Assembly (NCBI RefSeq): GCF_016401385.1
Contig: NZ_JAEACF010000001.1
Coordinates: forward strand, 1,302,001 to 1,366,000
Reading direction: 5' to 3'
Length of the DNA stretch: 64,000 nucleotides
DNA from: Fictibacillus halophilus
Lineage (GTDB): Bacteria > Bacillota > Bacilli > Bacillales > Fictibacillaceae
The first letter of the stretch is position 1. The number at the start of each line of letters is the position of its first letter. This document shows positions 8,882 through 17,288 of this stretch, one piece after another. Both the position numbers and the translations under genes were made by a program. The notes beneath the pieces were generated by a model, which did not search any database, was not told the DNA's origin, and saw only the letters and a list, made by a program, of their open reading frames with translations.

Positions 8882-9532
8882 TTATTGAACACTTGAAAAT
8901 GTTCGAAGATCTTCAATATCTGCTACCTTGAAACCATTCGCTTCCACTCGGTGAACCAGTTCATCGATTTCTTCACGAGAAACACTTTCATTAAAAGTGA
9001 TAACAACTCTGCGGAGAAATTGCTTTCCTGCATCTTGAGTAAAAACACCTTCAATATTGTACTCTTCATGAATGGCAGTAAAGAGTTTTCTTAACGAACC
9101 TTTTCCTTCTGTGGTTGAAACCGTTAAAGAATAACCACCTTTCTTAATGCCATAAGAATCTTCTAAAATATCCATTACTTTTGAGTGAGTAATGATTCCA
9201 AGGAAGTTATGATCATCATCGACAACAGCCATAAATGGTAGGCGCCTGATCGTGAAGAGCACCTTGAAATAAGCTGTATTCTCATGAATAAAAGCGTCTT
9301 TCTCTTCTACAATTCTACTAACATGATCCTTAACTGAGCCGATATTATCAATAATATAATCTGATGTGGTCTCTTTAAAAAGAAGACCTACAAATTTTTG
9401 TTCGGATTCATCCAAAACGGGTATGCAACGATACCCTGACTGAATAATGGTATATCGTGCTTCGCTGATCGACATGTTCTCTGTTACAAACGTTACTTTG
9501 GATTTAGTTAGATAGTTGGATTTTACTTTCAT
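8882..9532 (-). CDS. CBS-CBS-ACT protein, CbpA-like
   Basis: Probable nucleotide-sensing regulatory protein. Two CBS motifs occupy about residues 1-135 (MSISEARYTIIQSGYRCIPVLDES and LFTIRRLPFMAVVDDDHNFLGIITHSKVMDIL). An ACT-like region follows from about residue 140 (YSLTVSTTEGKGSLRKLFTAIHEEYNIEGVFT). This order and the 216-residue length match the Listeria CbpA family that binds cyclic di-AMP; ligand binding here is inferred. The ATG at 9532 is preferred because AAGGGTG lies 8-10 nt upstream; the in-frame GTG at 9541 would overlap that site. A two-CBS-only protein (YkuL/DarB type) is excluded by length. Confidence 0.82.
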   Translation of the reverse strand: MKVKSNYLTKSKVTFVTENMSISEARYTIIQSGYRCIPVLDESEQKFVGLLFKETTSDYIIDNIGSVKDHVSRIVEEKDAFIHENTAYFKVLFTIRRLPFMAVVDDDHNFLGIITHSKVMDILEDSYGIKKGGYSLTVSTTEGKGSLRKLFTAIHEEYNIEGVFTQDAGKQFLRRVVITFNESVSREEIDELVHRVEANGFKVADIEDLRTFSSVQ

Positions 9533-9624
9533 AGGACACACCCTTTTCAGAATAATATAAATATTTAAAACTATTTCGACAAAAAAAGCAAATTACCTTT
9601 ACTTTTACTCAACTTTTTTCCTAA

Positions 9625-9653
9625 TTGCATATTAAGTAATAATACCATATACT
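9625..9653 (+). promoter_or_regulatory. SigA-type promoter of the ABC-F leader transcript
   Basis: TTGCAT at 9625, a 17-bp spacer and TATACT at 9648 lie 44 nt upstream of the small ORF start. Confidence 0.6.
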
Positions 9654-9696
9654 ATTACTAGAATATTTTATAAATTCTTAAAAGGAGGTGTAAGGC

Positions 9697-9819
9697 ATGC
9701 TTAAAGGTGTACAAATGTTTAACTGGTTGGTTGTTTTCCGTGCAATTACTTATGTATTTTCTAAAATTGGCGGAGTCTGTCCATTTTCAGTTAAAACATT
9801 AAAGTACATCACAAAGTAA
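9697..9819 (+). CDS. 40-residue leader peptide or small protein upstream of ABC-F gene
   Basis: ATG at 9697 has one of the best ribosome binding sites in the window (AAAGGAGGTG, 6 nt upstream) and a good promoter. The peptide is basic and hydrophobic: MLKGVQMFNWLVVFRAITYV, then FSKIGG, a cysteine, and an end rich in Lys/Thr. It resembles nothing I can name. A hairpin terminator (9846-9878) separates it from the ABC-F gene, the layout used by antibiotic-responsive attenuators of ABC-F genes. Alternatives are a genuine small membrane-active protein or a type I-like toxin. Its strong translation signals make it very likely expressed. Confidence 0.6.
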   Translation: MLKGVQMFNWLVVFRAITYVFSKIGGVCPFSVKTLKYITK

Positions 9820-9845
9820 CCTTACCCTATCCTTTTATTTGTTAT

Positions 9846-9878
9846 AAACCATGGGCAGGTATGTTGCTCATGGTTTTT
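9846..9878 (+). terminator. terminator or attenuator before the ABC-F gene
   Basis: AAACCATGGGCA (9846-9857) pairs with TGCTCATGGTTT (9865-9876) with one G-U pair and a 7-nt loop, followed by a T-tract. It lies between the leader ORF and the ABC-F gene. Confidence 0.8.
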
Positions 9879-9927
9879 TGTATACAAAAAAAGGGCAGTG
9901 GCATTGGATTAAAAGGAGAAAATGAAA

Positions 9928-11547
9928 ATGATTATATGCACTGTTCATCAAGTTAAAAAAATGTATGGCGGAAACGAAATCCTAAAAAATATCTCTTTTG
10001 AAATTCACGATCAAGACCGAGTAGGTATAGTCGGACAAAATGGTTCAGGAAAAACGACATTGTTTAAGCTCTTAAGCGGGGTTGATTATCCGGACTCAGG
10101 TTCAATAGCCATCAGGAAGGATGCAGAAATCGGTTATTTGGAACAACTTCCTGAGCATACAGAGAATATGAGAGTATATGATGTTGTTTCTGCAGCATTT
10201 CAAGAAATTAATGAGATCGAACTTCAAATTCAGCATGTTAACACTTGTTTAAGTGATCCAGAGCAAACGCACCGGTTAGAAAAAAATCTAAATAAGCTTT
10301 ATAGATTGCAAGAAGAATTTGAAAAACTCGGCGGTTATGCGATTGAGTCAAAGATAAATGGAGTTTTAGCTGGGTTAGGTCTAACTCAACTCTCTCATCA
10401 ACCATTTATGCAATTAAGCGGAGGGGAAAAAACGAAAGTCGGTCTGGCTTGTTTGTTATTAAAAGAACCTGAACTTCTACTCTTAGACGAACCTACCAAT
10501 CATCTCGATATCGAAACGATGAATTGGCTAGAAAACTATCTTCAAAAATATAAAGGTTCCGTTATTATTATCAGTCATGATCGATACTTTTTAGATAAAG
10601 TTACTTCAAAGACGATTGATATAGAAGACGGTGAATGCACCTTATATCATCAAAGTTACTCAGGTTTTCTAAAAGAAAAAGAAAACAATCTTCTTCTAGA
10701 ATTTGAAAAATATGAAGAACAGCAAAAGAAAGTTAAAAAGATTAAAGAGTCGATCAAACAACTTAGGGACTGGGGTGCTCGCTCAGGAAATGAAAAATTC
10801 TTCAAAAGAGCGAGAAACATGGAGAAGGCACTTCATCGAATACAGAGTATGAAACGCCCTAAACTGGAACGCAAAAAAGCTGCATTCGAATTTTCAGTAA
10901 ACAAGAGAAGTGGACAAGATGTAGCGGTAATTAAAGGGCTTAGTAAATCAATTGATGGACGATCGATTTTAAGTAATCTTGAATTACAGATTCGATATGG
11001 TGAAAAAGTAGCCCTCGTCGGTAAAAATGGATCAGGAAAAACGACACTGCTTCAGACCTTACAATCTCTTGACCACTGCAATGGCACGATAAAACTAGGA
11101 CCATCCGTTTCGATTGGTTACCTTTCTCAAATGGGACTTACTGCTGAATCATCTCAAACTGTACTTGATATTTTCAGAGAAAAAGTACCGATGGAAGAAG
11201 GAGAAGCTCGGCATCATCTAGCTAAGTTTTTGTTTTACGGCGCATCCGTTTACAAAAAAGGAAGTGAGCTTAGTGGTGGAGAACGAACACGTCTCAGACT
11301 TGCACAGCTTGTCTATGAAGGATTCAATTTCTTAATACTAGATGAACCGACAAACCATTTAGATATTGATTCGCGTGAAGCATTAGAATTAGCACTAGAA
11401 GAGTTTGATGGAACGATCTTATCAGTATCCCATGACCGCTATTTTATGAACAAACTATTTGAGCGAACTCTTTGGTTAGAAGAGGGAATCTTAGAGAGTT
11501 ATTATGGAAATTTTAATTATGCACTTGAAAAGCGGTTAAGCCATTAA
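9928..11547 (+). CDS. ABC-F family ATPase, ribosome protection type
   Basis: Soluble tandem ATPase of the ABC-F class; such proteins bind the ribosomal E site and either tune translation or dislodge antibiotics. Two nucleotide-binding domains are visible: GQNGSGKTTLFKLLSG, LSGGEKTKVGLA, LLLLDEPTNHLD, then GKNGSGKTTLLQTL, LSGGERTRLRLAQL, LILDEPTNHLD. A charged linker separates them at about 235-310. No membrane segment is present. Length (539) is near that of VmlR/Msr-type resistance factors and shorter than the YdiF housekeeping group. The ATG at 9928 is chosen because GGAG is 9 nt upstream; the ATG two codons earlier is only 3 nt from it. Drug specificity cannot be read from the sequence. 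Confidence 0.88.
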   Translation: MIICTVHQVKKMYGGNEILKNISFEIHDQDRVGIVGQNGSGKTTLFKLLSGVDYPDSGSIAIRKDAEIGYLEQLPEHTENMRVYDVVSAAFQEINEIELQIQHVNTCLSDPEQTHRLEKNLNKLYRLQEEFEKLGGYAIESKINGVLAGLGLTQLSHQPFMQLSGGEKTKVGLACLLLKEPELLLLDEPTNHLDIETMNWLENYLQKYKGSVIIISHDRYFLDKVTSKTIDIEDGECTLYHQSYSGFLKEKENNLLLEFEKYEEQQKKVKKIKESIKQLRDWGARSGNEKFFKRARNMEKALHRIQSMKRPKLERKKAAFEFSVNKRSGQDVAVIKGLSKSIDGRSILSNLELQIRYGEKVALVGKNGSGKTTLLQTLQSLDHCNGTIKLGPSVSIGYLSQMGLTAESSQTVLDIFREKVPMEEGEARHHLAKFLFYGASVYKKGSELSGGERTRLRLAQLVYEGFNFLILDEPTNHLDIDSREALELALEEFDGTILSVSHDRYFMNKLFERTLWLEEGILESYYGNFNYALEKRLSH

Positions 11548-11566
11548 TTCAACTACTCTACTAAAA

Positions 11567-11600
11567 AAACAGGTTATTTTAAATAGCCTGTTTCTTTTTA
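11567..11600 (+). terminator. terminator after ABC-F gene
   Basis: AAACAGGTTATTT (11567-11579) pairs with AAATAGCCTGTTT (11581-11593) with one G-U pair, then CTTTTTAT. Confidence 0.75.
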
Positions 11601-11623
11601 TTTATACCTTCTTGTTTTTTTAT

Positions 11624-11803
11624 AGTGTTGGTTTTCGTTCATGGGGCGTACGATGAGCCTCCTGCCGCTTTGCGTCACTAGAAGTCACCACCTGTTAGTT
11701 ACAGTGGCTAGACAGGTGAGACACTTATACGGGAAATGTACGAATGTGGCTCACCGCCTGCCCCGTGGAAAGCGAGCAGCCTGGAACGGAAATCAACCTA
11801 CAC
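11624..11803. repeat. short interspersed repeat with terminal inverted repeats
   Basis: A GC-richer block of about 175 bp is bounded by GTTGGTTTTCGTTC (11627-11640) and GAACGGAAATCAAC (11784-11797), which are inverted relative to each other (12 of 14 positions). Internal arms fold further, for example CACCACCTGT against ACAGGTGAG. It contains GGCTCACCGCCTGCCCCG and AGCGAGCAGCCTGGAACGG. I recognise this from a family of small non-coding repeats scattered between genes in many Bacillaceae. It has no ORF. A decayed second copy is at 46228-46285. Confidence 0.7.
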
Positions 11804-11909
11804 GAAAATAGTCTTAAGAAAAGAGCCTTCTTTTATTCCATTTCTACTGATTGTTCTCCCTTGGTATGGGGAATAATGGAGAGAAAACGTGTCTAAACAG
11901 GAGGTACTT

Positions 11910-13451
11910 ATGAGTAACTATGAAAATAACATGCCGCAGTTTCCAGAACCGCTTTGGAGGCAGCAATTAAATCTACCTACATATTCTCTATTGAATGAAG
12001 ATCATGAAACAGAAGTTGTTGTTGTAGGAGCAGGGATTAGCGGAATCACTACAGCTTATCTTTTAGCAAAAGAAGGAAAAAAAGTTACTTTGATCGAGGC
12101 AGGTAAAGTGATTAATGGAACAACTGGACATACAACTGCAAAGATCACTTCTCAACACGATGTCATCTATGATCATCTGATTTCACATATTGGATTAGAT
12201 CGAGCACGCCTTTATTATGAGTCAAACGAACAAGCTAAACAGTTTATTGAGAATCTTATTAAACAAAATAACATTCATTGTAACTTAGAAAAACATGATG
12301 CCTATCTTTATGCCAACACCGAGGAAGGAATTAAAAAGCTTAACAAAGAAGCAGATGCTTATCAACAGTTAGAAATCGATGGTGAGCTGGTCGAAAAACT
12401 TCCATTTAACATACCGCATAAAAAAGCGCTTGTTATGAGGAATCAAGCACATTTTCATCCTGTAAAATATTTAGCGGCTTTATTACAGGAAATGGAGTCA
12501 CTTGGTGTTGAGGTCTACGAAAACACGACAGCAACAGATATTATAGAAGAGAATGACAAAAAAGCTGTTGTACAAACAAGTAACGGACACAAAATTACAG
12601 CTGACTTTGTAGCTTGTTGCACACATTTCCCGTTCTTCGATGGATTGGGTTTCTATTTTACTAGAATGATGGCAGAGCGTTCTTATGTATTGGCGGTAAA
12701 AACACAGGACTCATTTCCGAATGGGATGTATATGGGTGTTGATCAAACCTCATTTTCTTATCGTTCTATCTTACAGGACGGTGAAAAAATCGTACTCCTT
12801 AGTGGAGAAAGTCATCAAACCGGACAAGGAATCCCGACTCATCAGCACTATGAGGCTCTATTAAAAGAAGCGAAAAAATCGTTAAAATTGGATAGAGTAC
12901 TTTATCGCTGGTCTGCTCAGGATTTAATCACACTTGATAAAATTCCATTCATCGGAAAGCTTACACATAAGCATGATCACATATTTGTGGCTACAGGTTA
13001 CAAAAAGTGGGGAATGACAACAGGTACACTTGCTGCTTTAATCATTAGAGATCATATCTTGGGTAGAAAGAATGAATTCGCTGACTTATATAAACCACAA
13101 AGGTTCCAAGCTGATCCATCTGATATCAAACAGTTTATAAAGGAAAACGCAGATGTAGCCAAGCACTTTGTATCTGGAAAGTTAGACAAACCCTCAAAGC
13201 ATCCAAGAAGTTTAAATAAAGATGAGGGATGTGCCGTAACGGTTGACGGAGAAAGATGTGGGGCTTATCGAGACAATAATGGAGAACTTCATATTGTAGA
13301 TACAACTTGTACACATCTCGGTTGTGAGACAGAGTGGAACAGCGGTGATCGAACATGGGATTGTCCGTGTCATGGTTCACGTTTTTCATACGATGGTTCA
13401 GTCGTTGAAGGGCCAGCAAAAAAACCTCTTAAACGTGTAGAATTACAATAG
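11910..13451 (+). CDS. FAD-dependent oxidoreductase with C-terminal Rieske domain (YhfW-like)
   Basis: A fusion of a DAO/glycine-oxidase-type flavoprotein with a Rieske [2Fe-2S] domain. FAD binding is shown by VVVVGAGISGITTAYLLAKEG near residues 29-49 and TGYKKWGMTTGTLAA near residue 370. The Rieske ligands lie near the C-terminus: CTHLGC and, after a 15-residue spacing, CPCHGS. Relatives include B. subtilis YhfW; the electron donor and substrate are unknown. The ATG at 11910 follows CAGGAGG by 5 nt and is preferred over the GTG at 11889. It is monocistronic with a perfect 16-bp terminator. The C-terminal domain suggests electron delivery to or from a soluble partner. Confidence 0.9.
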   Translation: MSNYENNMPQFPEPLWRQQLNLPTYSLLNEDHETEVVVVGAGISGITTAYLLAKEGKKVTLIEAGKVINGTTGHTTAKITSQHDVIYDHLISHIGLDRARLYYESNEQAKQFIENLIKQNNIHCNLEKHDAYLYANTEEGIKKLNKEADAYQQLEIDGELVEKLPFNIPHKKALVMRNQAHFHPVKYLAALLQEMESLGVEVYENTTATDIIEENDKKAVVQTSNGHKITADFVACCTHFPFFDGLGFYFTRMMAERSYVLAVKTQDSFPNGMYMGVDQTSFSYRSILQDGEKIVLLSGESHQTGQGIPTHQHYEALLKEAKKSLKLDRVLYRWSAQDLITLDKIPFIGKLTHKHDHIFVATGYKKWGMTTGTLAALIIRDHILGRKNEFADLYKPQRFQADPSDIKQFIKENADVAKHFVSGKLDKPSKHPRSLNKDEGCAVTVDGERCGAYRDNNGELHIVDTTCTHLGCETEWNSGDRTWDCPCHGSRFSYDGSVVEGPAKKPLKRVELQ

Positions 13452-13463
13452 AATTAACAGTAG

Positions 13464-13509
13464 ATGACTTATTAAAGTACGTGTTACTTTAATAAGTCAT
13501 TTTTTTTGG
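13464..13509 (+). terminator. terminator after the Rieske oxidoreductase gene
   Basis: ATGACTTATTAAAGTA (13464-13479) and TACTTTAATAAGTCAT (13485-13500) form a perfect 16-bp stem with a 5-nt loop and a T-tract. Confidence 0.9.
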
Positions 13510-13676
13510 ATTGTGTGTTATTTTGACACCAATTTGTATAAAAAGCCTACAGAAATAATATATTGCTTACAACGAATTTATTTTTATATTTTCAAAAAAA
13601 TTACAAGTAAAAATAATGAAAATTTTATGAATTTAGTATAAAATAAAGTGCTTGAAAGCGAGAGGGGGAATTAAAT

Positions 13677-15416
13677 ATGAAGCTTTTAAGAGAGACATTA
13701 AAGCACTTTAAGCCTTATTGGAGGGGGCTTCTTCTGGCTTTTATCTGTTCGTTAATCGGTGGCGCCTTTACCGTTATACCACCTATACTAGCGGGTAAGC
13801 TTGTTGATGAAATCCTGCCGAATGAAATGACGGATATGATCGGTTGGCTTGTCGCGGGGGTTCTGTTCTCGTTTTTATTTAAGGTGATATTTGAATCATT
13901 GCAAGAATTTATTCAAATTCAGATCGGTTTAGACGTTATTACAGATATGCAGATGCGTGCATTCGGACGTTTGCATAAAACGCCGATGTCATTTTTTACG
14001 ACTACACCTCGAGGAGATATGCTGTATCGTCTTACTCACGACGTAGAAGCTGTTCAGAACTTAAATAATACGGTCGTGCCTCGATTCGTACAACAAGTAG
14101 TGAGTGCGGTCGCTGCTTTTATTGCCGTGTTTGCTCTATACTGGCCGGTTGCAATCGTTATGTTTTGTGTATTCGCCATCTACCTGTACCCGTCTTTTAA
14201 ACTTGGAACGACAATGAGAAAAATGAGTGCCGTTCAGCGGGATATGCGCGCAGATATTTATCACCATCTTCAGGAAAGTATCGAATCGACTAGACTAGTT
14301 CGTACGTTTCAAACACAAGAAAGAGAACTACATACACAAGATAAGAAGTTAACAGATTGGAAGAATTATTCCATACGTGCCGCTTTGATCGGAAAAGTAA
14401 ACTGGCGTCTTGGTAATCTATTTAATATCGCTACACCAGGCGTAGTCATGCTTGTTGGAGGAATGGCAGTTTGGAATAATACGATTTCTGTCGGTACACT
14501 TGTTGCTTGTTTAGGGTTTATTCCTACGATGTTTTTTCCCATTCGTTCACTAGCTGAGAATGCATTGATCATACAGCAGGCTATTCCTGCTCTTCAGCGA
14601 ATCTATGAATATTTTGATTTACCAAAGGAACATGAAGATGATCTGCCAAAGATGCAACCGGTTCGAGGGGATATTGATATTGATAATCTTTGGTTTCGTT
14701 ATCCCGGCAACGAAGAATATGTGTTAAAAGGCGTCTCATTGAATATGAAAGCTGGCCAACATATTGGTATTGTCGGTACTAGCGGTGGCGGAAAATCTAC
14801 GCTCATCCAATTGCTGCTCGGTCTTTATGAACCTGAGGCAGGCTCAATTGAAATCGACCAACAAAACTTGTTTGAGTACAATAGGAATTCATTTCGTCAG
14901 CAGGTAGGAGTCGTTTCCCAGGAAACGTTTCTTTTAAACAATACACTTCGGATGAACTTATTATATGGAAGAAAAGATGCAACTCAAGCCGATTTAGATG
15001 CGGCATGTGATGCTTCAGGACTTACAGATTTTGTCGCTGCCTTGCCAGAAGGCTATGAAACCATCGTTGGTGAGAGGGGACTTAAGCTCTCTGGCGGACA
15101 AAGACAACGTGTTGCACTTGCAAGAGCTATCCTTCGACACCCTGCACTATTAATCTTTGATGAAGCAACTTCTTCACTGGATGGGGAAACAGAAGAACGC
15201 GTTCAGTCCGCTCTTGAAGAACTCATACCTGGCAGAACGACGATCACGATTGCTCACCGGTTGATCACCGTGAGGGATGCAGATAAAATCGTATTACTAG
15301 ACAAGGGAATTGTAGCAGAATCGGGTACGCACGAAGAACTTCTTGCAGAACGAGGACAATATTACGAACTTTATATGGCGCAATACAGTGAATTAGAAAA
15401 GGAGAGAGCGCTATGA
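13677..15416 (+). CDS. ABC exporter half-transporter, first subunit
   Basis: A membrane-embedded type IV ABC exporter. An N-terminal region of six predicted helices (about 1-310) is fused to an ATPase. The ATPase shows Walker A GTSGGGKSTLIQLL, Q-loop VVSQETFLLN, signature LSGGQRQRVALARA, Walker B LLIFDEATSSLD and H-loop IAHRL. The catalytic glutamate is present. It overlaps the next gene by ATGA, so the two are translationally coupled and probably form a heterodimer for drug, lipid or peptide export. I cannot assign it to BmrCD, YfiBC or another named pair. The start has AGAGGGGG about 8 nt upstream. Confidence 0.88.
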   Translation: MKLLRETLKHFKPYWRGLLLAFICSLIGGAFTVIPPILAGKLVDEILPNEMTDMIGWLVAGVLFSFLFKVIFESLQEFIQIQIGLDVITDMQMRAFGRLHKTPMSFFTTTPRGDMLYRLTHDVEAVQNLNNTVVPRFVQQVVSAVAAFIAVFALYWPVAIVMFCVFAIYLYPSFKLGTTMRKMSAVQRDMRADIYHHLQESIESTRLVRTFQTQERELHTQDKKLTDWKNYSIRAALIGKVNWRLGNLFNIATPGVVMLVGGMAVWNNTISVGTLVACLGFIPTMFFPIRSLAENALIIQQAIPALQRIYEYFDLPKEHEDDLPKMQPVRGDIDIDNLWFRYPGNEEYVLKGVSLNMKAGQHIGIVGTSGGGKSTLIQLLLGLYEPEAGSIEIDQQNLFEYNRNSFRQQVGVVSQETFLLNNTLRMNLLYGRKDATQADLDAACDASGLTDFVAALPEGYETIVGERGLKLSGGQRQRVALARAILRHPALLIFDEATSSLDGETEERVQSALEELIPGRTTITIAHRLITVRDADKIVLLDKGIVAESGTHEELLAERGQYYELYMAQYSELEKERAL

Positions 15417-17191
15417 GCCAAACGAATTTGAAACAAAAAAATCGAGATGGCAGACGCGTTCTAGCCTTTTTGAAACCACATAAAAAATGGGTGTTTGCTG
15501 ATGCGTTTGTTATCGCTATATCTCAAGTATTTTCTGCACTGATTCCGACGCTTGCACTTGGTTGGCTTGTTGATTCGATTTTACCTGGTGAGTCTAATCA
15601 ACTTCTATGGGGGTTGATGTGGCTGTTAGTTTTTGCAGCAGTTGCTGATTTAATCCTGATGGTTATTGATGAATACTTTTGTCACCAAGTTGCGAAGACC
15701 GTAACGAACTGGCAAAAGTTAAGACTCTTTAAACATCTGCAGAACCTACCTTTTTCCTTTTATCAAAACAATCAATCTGGTGAAATGATGGCTCGAGTTT
15801 CTGATGATCCAGATACACTTCATAATTTCCTGGCTTGGGAAGGATCGACCTTTATGGCATCTGTACAAGGTGTTATTTTATACAGCATCGTCCTTCTTTG
15901 GATTCATCCTTATTTAATGATCACGAGTGTTGTGTTAGGAGTTATCTTTTATTTAACGTCAAACGCAGTCGGTCAACGTACACGACAATCTTCAGCGAAT
16001 GCGAGAAAAGAAGCTTCTCGTTATCTTGAGAGACTTCGGGAATCTGTAACAGGGATCCATCTTTCAAGGGTTTTAGGCGTTTCTGATGGTGAGGTATCAA
16101 GCGTAGCTGAGATAAGAAAATCGTTCATTAGAGAATCTCGTCATGAATTAAAAGCTAGGATGCAATCCATTGTGGTTATCGGAAGCTACAACGGTCTTGC
16201 ATTAGCTGTGGTGTATGGACTTAGCGCATACTTAATATGGAACGATAAACTAACAGCAGGTCAGATGCTAACAGCAGCAGGTCTTGTAGCTATCGCCGCG
16301 AATGAGATGCAAAGAATGTTAAGAAACTGGCTTTCAGTAAGGAGAACGGGTCCCGCTTTAGATCGCTCAGAACTTTTACTTAGTCAAGAAGTATCTAGTG
16401 CTGAAACAGAAAAGGGATTCACTCCAAACGAAATGGAAGGAGAGATCGAATTTAGAGATGTTACATTCGGTTATCCTGAAAAAGAAGATAAAGTATTAAA
16501 AGGTTTATCATTTTCCGTAAAGTCTGGAGAAGCAGTAGCGCTTGTCGGACCGAGCGGATCTGGTAAATCAACGGTTGTAGATTTATTATTGCGATTGTAT
16601 GAGCCTGAGAGTGGAGCGATCTTTATTGACGGAGAGAACGTATCAACGATAGATGCTGGGTGGCTTCGGTCACAAGTTGCGATTGTTTCACAAGATGTAC
16701 AGCTTCGAAATGGTTCTTTAGCGGATAATTTACGAATAGCCAAGCCTGAAGCAACAGATGATGAGTTGGTAAGTGCTATAGAAGACAGCGGACTCAAGGA
16801 ATTCTTACTTTCTCTTCCGGATGGACTAAACACGCTAGTTGGAGAAAGAGGCAGTTTGCTGTCTGGTGGGCAGAAGCAAAGGCTGTCATTAGCAAGAGCT
16901 CTTGTAAAAGATGCCGCCATTTTAGTTCTTGATGAAGCAAGTTCTGCTTTAGATCCCATCACAGAAGTTCAGGTCAATGAAGCGATTAATAAAAGAAAAT
17001 CAAAACAAACGCTCATTATTATATCACATAGACTCTCAACCGTTTTGGCTGCTAATCGAGTGATTGTCATTGAAAATGGAGTAATGATTCAGGACGGCGT
17101 TCATGATGAGTTGCTCAAGTCTGATAATGGCGTATACAGCAGGTTGTTTAAACGAGAAGCGGATATTGGAACACAAGCATTTAGCAGTTAA
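15413..17191 (+). CDS. ABC exporter half-transporter, second subunit
   Basis: Partner of the preceding gene, with which it overlaps by 4 nt. Six predicted membrane helices (about 25-310) precede the ATPase domain. That domain has GPSGSGKSTVVDLL, AIVSQDVQLRNG, LSGGQKQRLSLARAL, ILVLDEASSALD and IISHRLSTV. Both subunits keep a glutamate after Walker B and an intact LSGGQ. This differs from many heterodimeric exporters, in which one ATP site is degenerate, so both sites could hydrolyse ATP. Substrate unknown. The gene ends 10 nt before a short hairpin. Confidence 0.88.
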   Translation: MSQTNLKQKNRDGRRVLAFLKPHKKWVFADAFVIAISQVFSALIPTLALGWLVDSILPGESNQLLWGLMWLLVFAAVADLILMVIDEYFCHQVAKTVTNWQKLRLFKHLQNLPFSFYQNNQSGEMMARVSDDPDTLHNFLAWEGSTFMASVQGVILYSIVLLWIHPYLMITSVVLGVIFYLTSNAVGQRTRQSSANARKEASRYLERLRESVTGIHLSRVLGVSDGEVSSVAEIRKSFIRESRHELKARMQSIVVIGSYNGLALAVVYGLSAYLIWNDKLTAGQMLTAAGLVAIAANEMQRMLRNWLSVRRTGPALDRSELLLSQEVSSAETEKGFTPNEMEGEIEFRDVTFGYPEKEDKVLKGLSFSVKSGEAVALVGPSGSGKSTVVDLLLRLYEPESGAIFIDGENVSTIDAGWLRSQVAIVSQDVQLRNGSLADNLRIAKPEATDDELVSAIEDSGLKEFLLSLPDGLNTLVGERGSLLSGGQKQRLSLARALVKDAAILVLDEASSALDPITEVQVNEAINKRKSKQTLIIISHRLSTVLAANRVIVIENGVMIQDGVHDELLKSDNGVYSRLFKREADIGTQAFSS

Positions 17192-17200
17192 GAAGGGTTG

Positions 17201-17228
17201 GGCAATCTAACTAAGATTGCCTTTTCCT
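17201..17228 (+). terminator. terminator after the ABC exporter pair
   Basis: GGCAATCT (17201-17208) pairs with AGATTGCC (17214-17221), followed by TTTTCCTC; the T-tract is short. Confidence 0.55.
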
Positions 17229-17288
17229 CATAATTCCACTCTAATTTGGGTATATATGAAACTATATATCCAAAGGAGGGAATCATTC

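Noticed and set aside
8882..9532. Call as AcuB (acetoin utilisation) for the CBS-ACT protein
   Set aside because: AcuB shares CBS and ACT domains, but there are no acu neighbours, and the GYRCIPVLDES and GGYSLTV signatures fit the CbpA-like group better.
9846..9878. Ordinary terminator of a stand-alone small gene, with an independent ABC-F promoter
   Set aside because: I found no convincing -35/-10 pair between 9879 and 9912, so readthrough control seemed more likely; this is kept as the main alternative.
16471..16962. 163-codon minus-strand ORF inside the second ABC exporter gene
   Set aside because: It is antisense to the intact ATPase domain, rich in Ser/Leu with no domain and no ribosome binding site; a shadow of codon use in the real gene.
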